From positions 1,240,001 to 1,304,000 of the forward strand of contig VJWM01000044.1 in the NCBI GenBank assembly GCA_010909165.1: a DNA stretch of 64,000 nucleotides, given 5' to 3'. The position numbers were made by a program, and so were the translations under genes. The DNA comes from Anthoceros angustus. Lineage: Eukaryota > Streptophyta > Anthocerotopsida > Anthocerotales > Anthocerotaceae. The first letter of the stretch is position 1. Each line of letters opens with the position of its first letter. Below are positions 36,486-47,910 of this stretch, one piece after another. The notes below the pieces were generated by a model that searched no databases, was not told the origin of the DNA, and worked only from the letters and a program-made list of their open reading frames with translations.

Positions 36486-38006
36486 CTACAAGGGGCTGGC
36501 AGCCAGCCAGCGCTGGAAGAGCGCCAGAGCCTCCTCCGGCTTGTACTCCGGGACAGTGTGGCCGGCGCCTTTGACAGTAGCGAAGGTGAGGGTGCCGTGG
36601 GCGTAGCCTCTAGTGTATCCCGCAACCTGGCCCGACACATGCCACGGCCGCCAGTGATCGGAGACGGCGTAGCCCAGGGACCTGGTCCAGGCCTCGGAGC
36701 CGGTGTAGGGCACGCACATGTCGTGGTCCCCGCTGAAGATGAGCGCCCTGTACCCTTTCTCAATGAGCCGGCGATGGATGGGGAGCATGCTTCCGGCGTC
36801 GTGCCAAAAGAGGATCTGGTCCGTGCACAACACCCAGTTCCCTATCTCCTCATGCGGCTGCGCGTGCAGCGCTTCCCTGACGGCCGGGTCGTTCAGCCAG
36901 GCGTTGGCCACGGTGTCGTCCGTGCACGGTACCTCGATGTCGCTCTGCAGCATGCCCCAGGTGGGAACCCTCCCCTCCGGAATGGAGCCGGAGCGCAGCG
37001 GCCAGGCCCGCCCGAACATCCGCTTCCGCACCGGGTGCGTCCGCTGGTTGCTCTCCCCCAGCCGCCTGAAGCTCCGGGGCAGCCTCCCCTTGTCAGTCTC
37101 GGAGGAACCAACCTGCTCGATGACGCTGCTGGGGGAGGACGGGTGGTAGCACGGCTCCAGGATGTCGTACACGTTCACCTCGTCCACCGTGTTGTAAATG
37201 TCCTCGATCTTGCGGATGCATTCCCGGGATGAGGCGTTCCAGAAGCTCCCCCCGCAGGCCGCGTTCGCGTCCGTGTACAGGTCGATGGAGATGAGCCCCA
37301 TCCCGTAAACGAACGGCACCAGCGCGTCCCCGTCGAACTTCTCATCCGTGCACCCGTTCCCGACGATGTAGCCCTTGAGGTTGATGGCGGGCTTCTCGCC
37401 GGCGGCAATGCCTTCCGCCACCTTCCTGGCCAGGGTTGGGACATAGATCCCGGCGTACGACTCCCCGCTGATGAAGAAGGGGTTGGACTGGAACTCGGGG
37501 TAGGCCTGGAACCAGTTGAGGAGGAAGGTGTGGGAGTCCGCCGCCGTCTGCAAATCCCCTGTGAGGTAGTCGGCCTTGGTCTTAGAGTAGGAGTACCCCA
37601 CCCCGGACGGAGAATCCAGGTAGATGATGTTGGCATTTTTGGCCCAGCTGTAGGGGTTCTTCACCAGAGTCGGCAGCCCGTTAGGGTCCGAGGACGGCTC
37701 GAAGTTGAAGGGCCCGTGCTCGTAGATGAAGCCGTCGAAGCTGGAGCATCCGGGGCCGCCATTGAGCCACAAAACCACGGGATCGTTGGCAGGATCCCCT
37801 TCCGATGTCACGAAGTAGTAGTACAGGCTGCGCTCATGCTCCGGGCTCACTGTGATGTAGCCTGCATAATGCTTGGAGGCGAACTCCCCCGAGAACCCTG
37901 GCAGATTCTCCACCAATGCTCCATCCGGTGCCGCTTCCGCCCCGAGCCGCTGCTGCGCCAGCACCGCAAAGAGCAGCAGCGTGCAAAATGCAACCGCCGT
38001 CTCCAT
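36486..38006 (-). CDS. Serine carboxypeptidase-like protein (S10), intronless
   Basis: Secreted or vacuolar serine carboxypeptidase, SCPL20-like. From the ATG at 38006 (506 aa) it has a signal peptide (METAVAFCTLLLFAVLA); an in-frame upstream ATG at 38087 would add 27 residues and weaken the signal. The catalytic triad is Ser in GESYAG, Asp in the FSGDHDMCVPYTG block and His in GAGHTVPEYKP. The oxyanion block is WLNGGPGCSSFDG. Further family blocks: LDSPSGVGYSYS, GYIVGNGCTDE, NVYDILEPCYHP, LCTDQILFWHDAGSM. All expected residues are present, so activity is likely. The frame is uninterrupted, whereas plant SCPL20-type genes usually contain introns. It lies in tandem with the next gene. Confidence 0.93.
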   Translation of the reverse strand: METAVAFCTLLLFAVLAQQRLGAEAAPDGALVENLPGFSGEFASKHYAGYITVSPEHERSLYYYFVTSEGDPANDPVVLWLNGGPGCSSFDGFIYEHGPFNFEPSSDPNGLPTLVKNPYSWAKNANIIYLDSPSGVGYSYSKTKADYLTGDLQTAADSHTFLLNWFQAYPEFQSNPFFISGESYAGIYVPTLARKVAEGIAAGEKPAINLKGYIVGNGCTDEKFDGDALVPFVYGMGLISIDLYTDANAACGGSFWNASSRECIRKIEDIYNTVDEVNVYDILEPCYHPSSPSSVIEQVGSSETDKGRLPRSFRRLGESNQRTHPVRKRMFGRAWPLRSGSIPEGRVPTWGMLQSDIEVPCTDDTVANAWLNDPAVREALHAQPHEEIGNWVLCTDQILFWHDAGSMLPIHRRLIEKGYRALIFSGDHDMCVPYTGSEAWTRSLGYAVSDHWRPWHVSGQVAGYTRGYAHGTLTFATVKGAGHTVPEYKPEEALALFQRWLAASPL

Positions 38007-38334
38007 CTTTGCGAGCTGCGCTTGCCCGGCTCCGCGAAAGGCTTGCACTGCACGGATCAAGAAATGGATTATGGGACAAAGTAGCATCTTGAAGGAAGAA
38101 AGCTAACGCACATATGTACGTTACAAGTACTCCAGAAAAACAAATTTCTGGCCGGAATGTAAGGAAGTTGGGCTACGGGTCATTCCGCGCCATTCAGTTG
38201 TTCCGCCAAAATTCAAGGCTTCAGTGTGTAGGCATGTAGATAACGTAGCCAACTTGCCACACATTAAGAGAATTTCTTTCAGGTAAAGCTTTCAGCTAAA
38301 TAATATTGGCGGGGACGGCAAATAGCCAGTCTGC

Positions 38335-39816
38335 TTACAGATTCTCAGACAGCAAAAAGCGCTGAAACAGGGCCAAGGCTTCTCTGGGCTTGTACTCGGG
38401 GACGGTATGGCCAGCCCCCTTGACGGTGGCGAAGGTGAGGTCGTGCTCAAAGCGTCTTGTGAAGCCGGCGACCTGGTCGTTCACGTACCATGGTCGCCAG
38501 TCGTCGGTGGTTTTGTAACCCATAGAGCTTGTCCAGGCCTCTGATCCAGTGTAAGGGACGCAGAAATCGTGGTCTCCACTGTAAATGAGAGCTCTGTAGC
38601 CTGCTTCGGTGAGGTTGCGGTGAATCGGGATCATGCTGCCAGTGTCGTGGTTGTAATCCAGCTGGTCAGTGCACAGTTGCCAGGTGCCCGATTCCGGGCG
38701 GACATGTATGGCGGACCTTACTCCTGCGTCATTCAGCCAGGAAAATGCGACACTGGGGTCTACACAAGGAACCATCACGGCACTGCTCTCGCTCAACGCA
38801 GTCCAGCTGGGCACAGGTCCATCTTTCAGCCCCAAACCCAAAGGCCAGGCTCGGCCAATCATGCGTTTCCTGATTGGGTAAGGACGCTCTGTTTGCCCCA
38901 GAGTGGCGAAGCTTGGTGGCAGCTGACTGTTAGCTGATCCTTTCGAGCTTGGGGGATGGTAGCATGGCTCTAGGATGTCGTACACATTGAGGTCTGCTGT
39001 AATGTCGAAGATCTTGCCGAGCTTCTCAACACACGCGTCGCTCCTTGCAAGCCAGAAGCTTCCGTTGCAAGCCTTCACGGCCTCAAAGTAAAGGTCGGAC
39101 GATATAAGCCCCATTCCATAAGCGAAGGGCACATAAGCATTGCCATCCGCCTCCTCATCTGTAACACCATTCCCAACAAGGTATCCCTTGAGGTTTATGG
39201 CTGGCGTTACTCCTTCCTGGATACCTGCAACAATCTCTCTGACGAGGGTTGGGACATACACCCCAGCCCATGACTCGCCACTGACAAAGAAAGGATTCGA
39301 CTGGAATTCTGAATAGATTGTGAACCACTTCAGCAGAAAGGCGTGTGTGTCCCGCGCAGTTTTGAGGTCACCCGTGTTGTAGTCGTTGGTGTCATTGGAG
39401 TACGAAAAACCAACTCCGGCTGGACTATCCAAATACAAAACGGATGCATTTTTTGCCCACGTGTACTGATTCCTCGTCAGAGTAGGCAAAGCTCCTGCTT
39501 CTTTTGCTGGATGGAAAAGGAAAGGCCCATGCTCATAGACGAATCCATCAAAACTGGAGCAGCCAGGACCTCCATTGAGCCATAATACCACTGGGTCCGA
39601 CGTTGGATCCCCCTCCGAAGTGACAAAGTAATAAAACAGAGACCGCCCAGTGGCTTCGTCCAGAGTCACATATCCTGAATAATGCTCGGAAGCAAAGGAT
39701 CCAGCAAATCCTGGAAGGCCAGTCACTAAGGCGTCCGAAGGCGCTCCATCTGCTAATTGGACCGTCAAAACCACACCAAGACACAGAACCCAGCAAGTGA
39801 AGCTACAGGGTGCCAT
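38335..39816 (-). CDS. Serine carboxypeptidase-like protein (S10), second tandem copy
   Basis: Paralogue of the downstream carboxypeptidase with the same block order. ATG 39816 starts a 493-aa protein with signal peptide MAPCSFTCWVLCLGVVLTVQ. The triad is Ser in GESWAG, Asp in YSGDHDFCVPYTG and His in GAGHTVPEYKP; WLNGGPGCSSFDG and LDSPAGVGFSYSND are intact. Spacing to the neighbour is about 0.3 kb, same strand, intronless. The two proteins are diverged at many positions, so this duplication is old. The first ~840 bases of this gene plus ~150 bases of its promoter have been duplicated again immediately upstream. Confidence 0.93.
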   Translation of the reverse strand: MAPCSFTCWVLCLGVVLTVQLADGAPSDALVTGLPGFAGSFASEHYSGYVTLDEATGRSLFYYFVTSEGDPTSDPVVLWLNGGPGCSSFDGFVYEHGPFLFHPAKEAGALPTLTRNQYTWAKNASVLYLDSPAGVGFSYSNDTNDYNTGDLKTARDTHAFLLKWFTIYSEFQSNPFFVSGESWAGVYVPTLVREIVAGIQEGVTPAINLKGYLVGNGVTDEEADGNAYVPFAYGMGLISSDLYFEAVKACNGSFWLARSDACVEKLGKIFDITADLNVYDILEPCYHPPSSKGSANSQLPPSFATLGQTERPYPIRKRMIGRAWPLGLGLKDGPVPSWTALSESSAVMVPCVDPSVAFSWLNDAGVRSAIHVRPESGTWQLCTDQLDYNHDTGSMIPIHRNLTEAGYRALIYSGDHDFCVPYTGSEAWTSSMGYKTTDDWRPWYVNDQVAGFTRRFEHDLTFATVKGAGHTVPEYKPREALALFQRFLLSENL

Positions 39817-40990
39817 AGAAGCCAGCCTCACCAGCACTCAATGCCACCTCCAGCTGACCACAGCTAGACTTGATCTCGGCAGGGAGGGAGAGAATTCTCC
39901 TTCAGACAGGCGGTGCGCACACTGCACATGCCAGAGCAGTGTGCATGCTCTATCCTTCTCCCTCCTTTGCAGACACCTGAGAAAGCACATTGAGGCCTGC
40001 TGTAATGTCGAAGATCTTGCCGAGCTTCTCAACACACGCGTCGCTCCTTGCAAGCCAGAAGCTTCCGTTGCAAGCCTTCACGGCCTCAAAGTAAAGGTCG
40101 GACGATATAAGCCCCATTCCATAAGCGAAGGGCACATAAGCATTGCCATCCGCCTCCTCATCTGTAACACCATTCCCAACAAGGTATCCCTTGAGGTTTA
40201 TGGCTGGCGTTACTCCTTCCTGGATACCTGCAACAATCTCTCTGACGAGGGTTGGGACATACACCCCAGCCCATGACTCGCCACTGACAAAGAAAGGATT
40301 CGACTGGAATTCTGAATAGATTGTGAACCACTTCAGCAGAAAGGCGTGTGTGTCCCGCGCAGTTTTGAGGTCACCCGTGTTGTAGTCGTTGGTGTCATTG
40401 GAGTACGAAAAACCAACTCCGGCTGGACTATCCAAATACAAAACGGATGCATTTTTTGCCCACGTGTACTGATTCCTCGTCAGAGTAGGCAAAGCTCCTG
40501 CTTCTTTTGCTGGATGGAAAAGGAAAGGCCCATGCTCATAGACGAATCCATCAAAACTGGAGCAGCCAGGACCTCCATTGAGCCATAATACCACTGGGTC
40601 CGACGTTGGATCCCCTCCGAAGTGACAAAGTAATAAAACAGAGACCGCCCAGTGGCTTCGTCCAGAGTCACATATCCTGAATAATGCTCGGAAGCAAAGG
40701 ATCCAGCAAATCCTGGAAGGCCAGTCACTAAGGCGTCCGAAGGCGCTCCATCTGCTAATTGGACCGTCAAAACCACACCAAGACACAGAACCCAGCAAGT
40801 GAAGCTACAGGGTGCCATAGAAGCCAGCCTCACCAGCACTCAATGCCACCTCCAGCTGACCACAGCTAGACTTGATCTCGGCAGGGAGGGAGAGAATTCT
40901 CCTTCAGACAGGCGGTGCGCACACTGCACATGCCAGAGCAGTGTGCATGCTCTATCCTTCTCCCTCCTTTGCAGACACCTGAGAAAGCAC
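38985..40990. repeat. Near-identical ~1003-bp tandem duplication
   Basis: 38985-39987 and 39988-40990 match base for base except for a lost C and changes at the junction. The junction (GAGAAAGCACATTGAGGCC) joins two sequences that share CACATTG(G)AGG, found intact at about 38981 and 40987. Either microhomology-mediated duplication or an assembly overlap. Confidence 0.9.
39995..40818 (-). pseudogene. Truncated, frameshifted duplicate of the second carboxypeptidase
   Basis: This stretch repeats the start codon, signal peptide, oxyanion block, active-site Ser block (GESWAG) and sequence up to FDITAGLNV of the neighbouring intact gene. It then stops at the duplication junction and lacks the Asp and His of the triad. 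A one-base loss (CCCCC to CCCC, at about 40612-40616) shifts the frame after residue ~100. It cannot make a carboxypeptidase. Confidence 0.9.
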
Positions 40991-40999
40991 ATTGGAGGC

Positions 41000-42090
41000 C
41001 GTTGCCTTAAGTAGGACAGATGCAAGGTGCCTTGCAAGAAAATCCGACCGGCACGAGAAGGTGCATACAGCACTCGTATTAGCGTTAATTCCAGAGGAGG
41101 GGGACCAAAGGCAGGAGGAAACTGCACGACGTTGCTGCAACCTCTCCAGTGCCATCACCAACCGATGCTCTTCCCTGCAGCCAGCCGGCGTCCTTCTAGG
41201 AAGGGCGGACCTCACCATCCAACAGCGATGCCCTGACCATTGTTTCCGTCAAAACCTGATTTGAACAGAGCCAAAACAAGCCGAGGGCGGCGTGCAGCCT
41301 GTCGCCGCCACTGTAAAGCACTCCGCTGTCGGAGATAGCGGGAAAGCCTAGCCATGTGGAGCAACAGGAAGAGAGAAGACTGGAGAGGTGATCAGGACAA
41401 AGCAAACACGTTGGTGGTCTCTCCACCTCTTCTCCGTATACCAAAATGTCTCCATTCACAATGCTGCTCTACTCCGGAAGGACCTCCATTTCCACTGTGC
41501 TCCACGCTGGGAGCATGGAAATGACCGCAACGCAAAATAGCACGCAAATCTTCCGTGCCTGCACGGCCCACACACACGGTGGCCGGCTGGAGTAGGGTTC
41601 CTGGTCCCAGCAGTACCTGAGGGGCCACTAGCTCGATGGTGACATCGCCAGCGCCGGACTGTAAGCATTGTGAGCATGTTTGCATGTTTGCATGATTGCG
41701 AGTTTTTCCTCCTCGAGTACCTTGCGTCCGGTAGGCTGCACCTTGCCATCTCCGTCTTGGCATTCCCTGCATCTCCTCAATTGACTCCTGCTGAGCTTCG
41801 ACAGTATTTGAAAAATTGAAAGTTTACGAACTGCGCCCAGCCATGCAACGACAAGGCTGTTCTCGCGTCACCGCACTTGTCAAAGCCTAAAAGGTTTCCA
41901 GGCACATCTGCCGAGGAAAAATTTGTTACTGTTTGCCTGGATCTCGCAAATTCCGGTCGCGCCTAGTATCATAACGGGCGACATATTATCTATGTGACAC
42001 CTTACTACATATTATCGTTTCACTTGCGATGAATCTAGTAATGACCAAGTGGATTTCACTGCAGTGAGGATTGGACAGCTGCCTCGTGCA
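41000..42090. other. Intergenic; weak minus-strand open segments only
   Basis: Open minus-strand segments at 41392-41772 and 41196-41459 contain no recognisable family sequence and lack a convincing exon structure. I do not call a gene. Confidence 0.35.
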
Positions 42091-45000
42091 TCACACAGTC
42101 TTGCACAGTTCCTTCATTTCTGAAAGCGAAGGGCTGAGAGATACGCTAGGGTAGCATTTGGCCATCATGTTCTCCAGGCCCTCGTACTTGTCCAAGAAGC
42201 TTTCCTGCACCAAACACCTCTGTAGTCAGAACACCATGCCCAACACGCTTTCGTCCAACACAAGCAACAGTACTAGCTCTCACCTTGCATTTGTCCCAAA
42301 GCGAAGGAAGCAATTCCTCGGAGGTCAGATGCTTTTGCATGCGCCTGTACATCGTTTGGAGACTTTTCTCCACCTACCCATTGGCAGGCCAGATCTCTCG
42401 AGTCAGCTACTGCAGCAACCAAAGCTACCCCAGATCCAGGCTAACACGAGAAACTACAACTGCTTACTCCTGGGAGAGTCGCTTTCAGAAGCTTGCGAAG
42501 GTCTGCATTTGAGGTGCCCACTTGATAGTGATAGGCGACCTAGAAAACGACCACCACTGCATCGTCTGAAAACTTTGACCAATCAAGACAAAAAAGAGCA
42601 GCCAGCTTAAAGGGTTGAAGGGCAAAAATCACCTCTTCAGGCGTAACTGTGTACAGCAGGTTTTCCACTTTTTGTGTGAACTGGAAAAGTTTATCAAATT
42701 GCTGCCGCACAAAACAATCAACAGTTGCAGCAGACAACATTTCTAGCGTCGTTCTGAGGATAATTTCAGAATGAAGTAATATGTCCCCAACTCACATAGT
42801 TTATAATCGAAGTGATGTAGCGGGTGCAAGCTTGCTCGTACGATTCACTTGCTTGCTGATAGTACTTGGCTAAAGTTGGGACTTTATTGGCCAGCTCAAA
42901 CATGCTACACCGCAACAAAAACTCTCATTATCCACTGTAATGCTCAGAGAGCCAGAAGGGAAATCAGACAATCGGGGGAAAGAGGGAATACAGGCAACCT
43001 GTCATTCACCTGTTCTGAAAGGCTGCGTAGTTTTCCAGAAGCAACACATCTGAGTGCTTTGGATCAAGGCTTGCAATGTGTTCGAGTACATTGAACATTG
43101 TACCCACCTGGAAAATGAACCGGACAGCTCAGCAAAAAGGGCCTTCCTGCAGCACGAAACTGACTACCCATCGCTTTGTACATTACCAGCTTTGTGTAAG
43201 CAGTGTCAACCATATCTCTCGAGTTTCCCTGAATTAGACTCTCCATTTTTGCAGCTAATGAAGCAAATCTGTTCATGGTGGGACACAACACGTGGTAAGA
43301 TCAGTTACTCCGTCACTAGAGTGTCCATTAGCACGACATCAGGGTGGGTTCAAGAGTGTTGATTCACCTTGGGATGTAAGAGATGACCCCTGCTTGCTTT
43401 ACACTGCCATTCCTCTCAATGCTGTGCGTGGATTCCTCTATAAACTGTGAGAGAGACAAAAAACTATTTGAGCACAGACAGCTTGATTGACCAGCTGCAT
43501 CCTCTGGAGGCCATTTTGAAGCTCCTAAGTGCTCATGAAAGGTAAATCAGGGACAGCACAGTGAAAACAAACCTTGTTGAACTGGCTGCTTATTCTGGAC
43601 TGGAGATCAGCCAGCAACTGTCGTACAAAACCAGCAGCATCAGCTTTGTGACCAGAAAGGTACCGTTCTGTCACACCCTGCATTGCTATACACCGCAGAG
43701 GGTCCAGTTTCGAGGCCCAATCAACCACTGCATAAAAATCTTCCTGCAAACTTAAAGATATCAGCGTCTGCCAGCCTGCCACAGCTGTGCAATGATCACC
43801 AGTCATTCAAGATGTTTACCCAACCTGAATTCCATTAAGCAGCTTATGTAAAGCTTGATTCAAAGCTTCCAACTCCGCATTATTCTGCTCCCCTGCAAGT
43901 GAATGCCACATATTTCAAACATCTGTACTCTAACCTAAACAGGAGCTTATCTGAGAAGGTTTCAAATTGTGGGTGAGCTGGTTATTCCAGTGCCATATGT
44001 TTGTCTTCACACAACTTGACCCTATTGGCAGCAGTGACGGGACTAAGTGTAGGAATCTACTTTGTTTTGAATCATTGCCATCCATGCGCAAAGGGCTTAT
44101 ATCACCATCGTCGTCATCGTCGTCGTCGTCCCTCTTGTCAGGAGGAGGACCACCAGGGGGTGCAAGCGGGAGAACTTCAAAGCACATAAAAGAGGCAAAA
44201 AAGGAGCTCTGCGATTCTAGCACCAAAGCATTGTTAGGAAAATAAATCCTTCTAAGATGCTGCTCCTGGAGAATTCAGGCAAAACAAGTGTACCTCATCA
44301 ACAAGCAGAGGTATGAATATCCGAAGCATCTTCCCATACGCCTCAGAGAGATTGGAAGTATCAACTCCACTGGTGGCACCAAAACTAGTGCTGCCTGGAC
44401 CGTCTGGATTCCCAGGACCACCAATTGCACCAGTACTTACAGCGTTTCGAGGTAATTTGGTACTTGCTCGCAGCTCGTGTGCAAATTCACGAGCCTGAGA
44501 TAACACACATCAAACATGAGAAAGTTGAGAGCCTGTGTACCTCATGTTGTCACATTGGGCATGTAGATCACACACAAAGCTGAAGACTTACTTCTCGGCG
44601 CAGCAGAAAGTTAAGTGCGTCGCAATATGCATCGCGCAAATGTGTTAAGGAGTTTTTCTCCAGACCCTGTACATATCAAAGATCTGTATCCTCACCTGCA
44701 AACAAGATGGATGATTCAAGACATTGACATGGGAGTTTCATAGCCACACTACCTTGAGGTGTTGAAGCATTCGGGCATATGTTCGACACTTGAATCGGAG
44801 ATCTGCATGATCTGGCCTTTTCAGCTGGCCTTTCTGCATTACCACACGGAGGTAGCTGTTGGAACATATGGTTCAAGCTGAGACGTGCTTTTCAAGAAAA
44901 AGTTACAACATAAACAATCCTTGAGTTGGCATAGAGCTTGCCTGCGAGAAATGAGTTTTATCTTGGGCCATAAATTGAACCACATTTGAGAAATAGTCCG

Positions 45001-47449
45001 CCAAAAACTCTGTTGCACGGCGCACAAAAATTGCCTTCAACTTTTCCAACTCTAAACGCTTGTCTCTCACCTGCCAAGCACCACGAGATATCATTGACTC
45101 TTAAGTCCAAATGAAGAGTGGCAAATAGGCAAAACTTGAATTGCCAACACTTACAGCTCGCATCCCGGCATAGCTAGGATCCAAAAACGGCGGTTCAAGA
45201 TTACGTAAAGCTGTTGAGAGCCAGTCACAGGCCTCAACATTTTGTGGCATGCGTGCTTCCTCAAATGATCCTTCTCTAAGGAGTGCTGCGTACTGAAAAG
45301 GAAGTCACTCCAACAGTTAGACTTGAATCACTGAGCAGCAAACCTGAGAAGCATGAAGCATTACACATACATGCATTGAAAACGTACCTCCGGTGGAATT
45401 CGCAGCCGGTCCAGAAGTTTATTGAGCTCCTCCAAAAGTAAAGCATTATTCTGTGCTTGCACTTCAAGTCGATTGTTCCTAGCTTCAATCTGCAAATCAG
45501 AGTTCAGCTCGCTTTGGTGTTGCAACTGTACTAAGACCAGCTGTAGCTGCCAGTTGCTTCCTACTCAGGAGGCCAAGCTGCATAATCACCCCTTGACGCA
45601 CATACCGATTCAATGTCCTCCCGCATATGCCTCAGCTTCACATTGAATATCCCAAGCCACTCATCCATGTCTTCAACACTTGAAGTTGCCGAGTCAAGCT
45701 GCAGTAGCACCTAAGAAAAACATAGCTGCAACAGTATCATCACCAGCAGTACGGACAGAGCCCTTGAAACACTGTCAGCAAAAATCTCATCTGCTTATGA
45801 CAAGCATTTCCAGAAATATTGGCAGCAGATATCTGATGAAGCGATGGCTAACAACATCTGAACTAAGAATATTCATCAGCCTGACCAGATAGATACCTCT
45901 TCCACAAGCGGCTCACTTTCCAGAATAGCATATACATTTGCAGCTTCGAGAGCAGAGAGTTCCCTTTTTAATCGCTCGGAAAAGGCCTCAGCTTCATCAA
46001 TTCCCATGACATACCTGTGAGTAAAATTGCCAATGGAGAGTTCAGCAGAAGCTGATGGGACTGGGGTAAGTTGCACAAGGGGAAGGCAACACGTTTCCAG
46101 CAGGGACTGGGCTAAGATACAAACGTGCCAAGCAGAGCCTCCATGTCTTCTTCTTCAGCCTTTGACACAAGATCTTTTTCCACAGTTACAGTCTGGTCTT
46201 TCAGTGATGCCCCAGAATCTGCAGACTCTGCCAGATTTGGCCCCTCAATTGGCAATGCCTTTGCATTTGCCTGATTACCACACAAAGAACAGATAGCTGA
46301 GGCCAACAATTAAGACACAGAATCTGTGACATGAAAGAGCAAACCACGCAGTACAGCTAACATAAAAACTAGAATGACACGGGCCAATCACCCTAAACCC
46401 TGAATACCTGAGCCCATAAGGCCAAATCCACAACATCCATGCCAACAATTTTGGGCAGGCGCCCAAGATTCTCTTTGCACAGTTTGAGGATGATTGTAAG
46501 GAACCGGTTTCTGCGTAAATAACGACACAGGTTGCCAAGTTGACACGAAATCCCGCAAGCAATAACAACATGATTGTCCCAAAGCACAAGTTAAATTCCT
46601 TCAAACGGATGTCTCCTGCTCCTACCTATCATCCACATTGCGCATGGTCCATTGAGGAGGTATCGTAGCATGACTCTTCAAGTTCTCAAACCCCTGAGGA
46701 CCCAAACAGCAAACTCCGGTTACCACAGATACGTGGAAACACGTGACTTGATATGCTACCGCTGCGACGAATTGACCTTCCAAACGAATCTACTAAAAGG
46801 CACAGAATGAGGATGACACCAGCACGAAAGTGCAGCCAGACGTGTCGCTGGGAACGGACTCCACTTTGCCCAAGTGCTTCAGCTTATACACTTTGGAAAT
46901 CTGCAAAACAGGCAAAAGTGGAGTTCTGAGCCCTCATTTCGAGCAGCTATGACGCCCGACATTGTTCAGCAGTTCAGCCTAGTCTTAGCAGGCTAGACAG
47001 GCGCCAAGACATAGCTCTGCCAACCTCTAGTCCACTCGTTACTTGCTTGAGAATCTGTATCTTCACTTTAAACTTCTGCGTGGTCTTGGATCTCGTCGCT
47101 GGACGGGGAAGATTTCACGTCTCAAAACAGAGTTCACAAACCAGCAGACGAGCTCATATCTCAAGAGCCTACGAAAACAGTCCCGAAAATTTAAGCTGCG
47201 TCCCACTTGCCCATAATCCCAATGTACCAGGAGTACAGCCCTGGGTTAGCTACACTTCTCTAAGACCTGGATCTCACCAGTGAGCGACAAAATGCGAGGC
47301 TTAGAGGTGAGCCGATTTCTTCGCCCGGCCACGCTCCAAGCAGCCTCGCACTTGGTGACCTTGAAAGCCACCAAAACCGAGCTCTCATCGTCCCTGAAGA
47401 AGGCTTCCACGCTTTGAAGAAGCTCCGCATCCTCGGCAGACTGCGCCAT
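42091..47449 (-). CDS. SEC3: Exocyst complex component SEC3
   Basis: Subunit of the octameric exocyst that tethers secretory vesicles at the plasma membrane; SEC3 marks the target site and binds phosphoinositides through its N-terminus. ATG 47449 starts [20 protein letters not shown], and the TGA at 42091 ends [10 protein letters not shown]. Many short exons (about 25, not all boundaries resolved) are separated by ~80-150 bp introns. Diagnostic blocks in order: [85 protein letters not shown], an acidic Asp run encoded by GTC/ATC repeats (about 44105-44135), [55 protein letters not shown]. No break is seen in these exons, so it is probably functional. The upstream region carries a LINE fragment and a tRNA gene. 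Confidence 0.92.
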
Positions 47450-47586
47450 TTCCTGCTTGTCGTGGCAATCCCAGTCCTGCTACCAGGTGAATAGTCTTGT
47501 GTTCAGCAGGCTTCAGAACTCGCCCCGAATAGCGTAGCCCAGTACCCCTTCCCGAGCATTGAGGACGGCAAGGTGATGCAAGTATG
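47450..47586. promoter_or_regulatory. SEC3 proximal upstream region
   Basis: Only about 135 bp separate the SEC3 start codon from the LINE fragment, so the fragment sits in the presumed promoter or 5' leader. Confidence 0.35.
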
Positions 47587-47775
47587 AAGAAGAAGAAGAA
47601 TTTTATTGAAGTCCACTAAGGACGGGTTTCGGTCACAACTTGTACCATGGTGTGCCTAAGCTACTTGCACCAAGGGCATCCACTCCCTTTAGGCACCTCA
47701 TCTAAGTATCGATCCAAGCTCAGGATGCTTAATCACGGCATTCTTATAAATGTGTGTCCAAATGGCATGTATGTC
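47587..47775 (-). mobile_element. LINE-type 3' end with (TTC)n tail
   Basis: About 185 bp is shared with 60472-60665 (blocks CAACTTGTACCATGGTGTG, CTAAGCTACTTGCACCAAGG, CTCAGGATGCTTAATCACGG). Read on the minus strand the element ends AATAAAATTCTTCTTCTTC, the simple-repeat tail usual for plant non-LTR retrotransposons, and is truncated at its 5' side. No coding sequence remains. Confidence 0.7.
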
Positions 47776-47838
47776 GAGCTTCTTGCCCGGTATTTTTTTA
47801 TACTAAAGTATAAACAGTCCAAAACCTGTTGCAACTGG

Positions 47839-47910
47839 TCCGTTGTAGTCTAGACGGTTAGGATACTCGGCTCTCACCCGAGCGACCCGGGTTCGAGTCC
47901 CGGCAACGGA
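47839..47910 (+). tRNA. tRNA-Glu (anticodon CTC)
   Basis: 72 nt fold as a complete cloverleaf: acceptor TCCGTTG/CAACGGA, D arm with TAGTCTAGACGGTTAGGATA, anticodon stem CTCGG/CCGAG with loop CTCTCAC (anticodon CTC), and T arm GACCCGGGTTCGAGTCCCGG. No CCA is encoded, as expected for a nuclear gene. A TTTT Pol III terminator follows at 47912. Decodes GAG. Confidence 0.96.

Noticed and set aside
38007-38087. Longer N-terminus of the first carboxypeptidase from ATG 38087
   Set aside because: It would place 27 extra residues before a good signal peptide; ATG 38006 is preferred.
41196-41772. Minus-strand open segments of 87 and 126 codons between the carboxypeptidase duplicate and SEC3
   Set aside because: No recognisable family, no consistent exon joining and no conserved motif; kept as intergenic.
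47587-47910. tRNA-derived SINE formed by the tRNA-Glu and the LINE-like tail
   Set aside because: The tRNA is intact and on the opposite strand to the tail, which lies on its 5' side; the arrangement does not fit a SINE.
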